DNA from: Spirosoma pollinicola
GTDB taxonomy: Bacteria; Bacteroidota; Bacteroidia; Cytophagales; Spirosomataceae
Length of the DNA: 64,000 nt
Direction of reading: 5' to 3'
Assembly: GCF_002831565.1 (NCBI RefSeq)
Contig: NZ_CP025096.1
Span: 3,892,501-3,956,500, forward strand
In this document: piece by piece, positions 63,801 to 64,000 of the stretch
Layout: each line of letters starts with the position of its first letter
Numbering within the stretch: the first letter of the stretch is position 1
Notes under the pieces: model-generated
Told to the model about the DNA's origin: nothing
What the model saw: the letters and a program-made list of their open reading frames with translations, nothing else
The model's database searches: none
Program-made: the position numbers and the translations under genes

Positions 63801-64000
63801 GGGTGGCGAGCCGGATTTGGGTCGGCGGATTTTCTTCCGTCACCAGACGGCGCAGTGCATTCGGTGTCATTCTTACGACGACCTGGGCGGCAATGCCGGC
63901 CCGCGTCTGAATGGTGTTGCCAGTCGACTCACCCGCGAGCAGTTGCTTGAGGCCCTCATTAACCCAAGTGCGCGACTGGCACCGGGCTTCGGAACAGTGA
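60802..64000 (+). CDS. PVC-type heme-binding protein, 3' end outside window
   Basis: At least 1066 residues and open at the window end. After an N-terminal hydrophobic anchor (LMWLGALIPTLCLVGY) comes a beta-propeller of the membrane-bound dehydrogenase type (WGGDSLVADPISIDTDENG, VYEGAV-like GIEMGPDGKIYWQIGDIG), with Ca-binding-like loops DLNGDGSHD, DTNGDGVAD and DKDGDGIAE. HEAT-like repeats follow (about residues 560-900; LLQDSDPEIRAQAAKWLGDI and similar). Near residue 1019 the CIRCH motif binds heme c and NPSARLAPGFG starts a cytochrome-c-like end. Such proteins are thought to oxidise sugars or alcohols in the envelope; the substrate is not known. Confidence 0.9.
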   Translation, partial: MKKSNVSLTSKRLMWLGALIPTLCLVGYQVEKDPIDRRIKRMDPAKAAQLAKSIEATVTPELAEGLSLRLWGGDSLVADPISIDTDENGRIYYTRTNRQKNTEFDIRGHQDWEIESNRLQSIEDKRAFLHRVLSPENSKKNEWLKDLNGDGSHDWRDMTVEKENIFRLEDTNGDGVADLSQLVVDDFHDEVTDVAGGVMINGNDLYVAVAPDLWRMQDKDGDGIAETKTSISHGYGIHVGFSGHGMSGIEMGPDGKIYWQIGDIGFNGKGPDGKKWEHPNSGVVVRSNPDGSDFEVFAYGVRNTHEFVFDEYGNLISEDNDGDHPGEKERLVYIVNGSDTGWRSNWQYGKYRDPNNNTYKVWMDEQMYKPRFEGQAAYITPTITNYVSGPAGMKYNPGTALSPAYKNMFFVAEFVGNPAKSGIHAFKLKPKGASFELGEEKKVLGNVLATGIDFGPDGALYVADWINGWDTKDYGRIWKLDDKAGAGSAERKLTQTLLAEKFAGRSESSLGDLLKNADMRVRQKAQFELVKRGAKGVGILTASTKQTDNQLARVHGIWGISQLARQDKQYGQLLMPLLQDSDPEIRAQAAKWLGDIRYKEAGASLIPLLRDGNSRARFFAAEALGRIAYEPAIQPLIQLLEANNDEDAYIRHAGSLALARIGKTEPVIALATNSSRAVRIAAVVALRRMSSPGIANFLADKDEFIVTEAARGINDDLSIPEALPALGKVLQTTSFKNEALIRRAINANLRAGTPETMQTLMDYAQKEGAPVAMRAEAMDALSTWAKPSVLDRVDGRYRGVIERDAAAMKSKTGDAYTKLLTSSELPLRLSAIKSIERMGLKEAGTALFSRLTEDKEPAVRIAALRALASLNDAQQSKAIEVAMADKEKSVRVAGLDLLSKTTMDKDRMVTLLSDVIATRTTEEKQAALLTLGKLPVKNSQKAFDPLLTKLQAGALPAELQLELGEAIESSKSPQLAARYKAINDKLSPDALMASFKGSLLGGEPDLGRRIFFRHQTAQCIRCHSYDDLGGNAGPRLNGVASRLTREQLLEALINPSARLAPGFGTV

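Overview
The window looks like a chromosome segment from a Bacteroidota of the order Cytophagales, most like Spirosoma or a close relative. The signs are BlaI/M56-TonB signalling genes, a 7TM-DISM sensor kinase, SusC-like plug motifs, a DUF4965/GH2/GH67/CE15 polysaccharide locus, Tat-exported sugar oxidoreductases, and a textbook Bacteroidota promoter (TTG-N19-TAnnTTTG) in front of two tRNA genes. The genus is inferred from gene content, not from a marker gene.

Positions 1 to about 11,850 form an AT-rich accessory region. It opens with the 3' part of a tyrosine integrase and an unknown partner gene. A gpII/CRI-like replication initiator and an excisionase-type HTH gene follow. After these comes a decayed stretch: a SecB-like chaperone with an in-frame TAG, a frameshifted gene of unknown function, an intact 831-residue nuclease-like/P-loop ATPase (a defence candidate), a DUF5677-like gene, and a caspase/CHAT-like gene broken by several lesions. 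An IS630-type element with a frameshifted transposase (8053-9117) and three short elements with related ends (MITEs) are scattered through it. The right edge lies close to a tRNA-Gly/tRNA-Leu pair (11,910-12,135).

Positions 12,164 to 34,400 are host-like sequence: two membrane proteins of unknown function, a lipoprotein with an AraC regulator, a second IS630 element with a putative -1 programmed frameshift (17,367-18,565), an S41 peptidase, a sterol-desaturase-like enzyme, endonuclease V (with a leftover copy of its 3' end 2 kb upstream), cytochrome bd oxidase (cydAB), a membrane-anchored patatin, a cryptochrome DASH, and a four-gene blaI-M56-plug-M56 operon joined by ATGA overlaps.

Positions 34,600 to 54,840 carry a carbohydrate locus centred on glucuronoxylan and glucuronate: GH2, a DUF4965 glutaminase-like protein, an RraA-like protein, an enolase-superfamily dehydratase, an ExuT-like MFS carrier, a CE15-like glucuronoyl esterase, UxuA, GH67 alpha-glucuronidase and an SDR that may replace UxuB. 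A MntA-HepT pair (toxin gene interrupted by TAA), a phosphodiesterase, a DUF2147 protein, an SCP2 protein and a Gfo/Idh/MocA oxidoreductase follow. Most genes here are followed at once by an inverted repeat whose arms are themselves small palindromes, often overlapping the stop codon. A cluster of three perfect DnaA boxes lies in the non-coding gap at 41,853-41,914.

Positions 54,900 to the end hold a sensor histidine kinase, TreZ, two membrane/LytTR proteins and a very large PVC-type heme protein that runs off the window.
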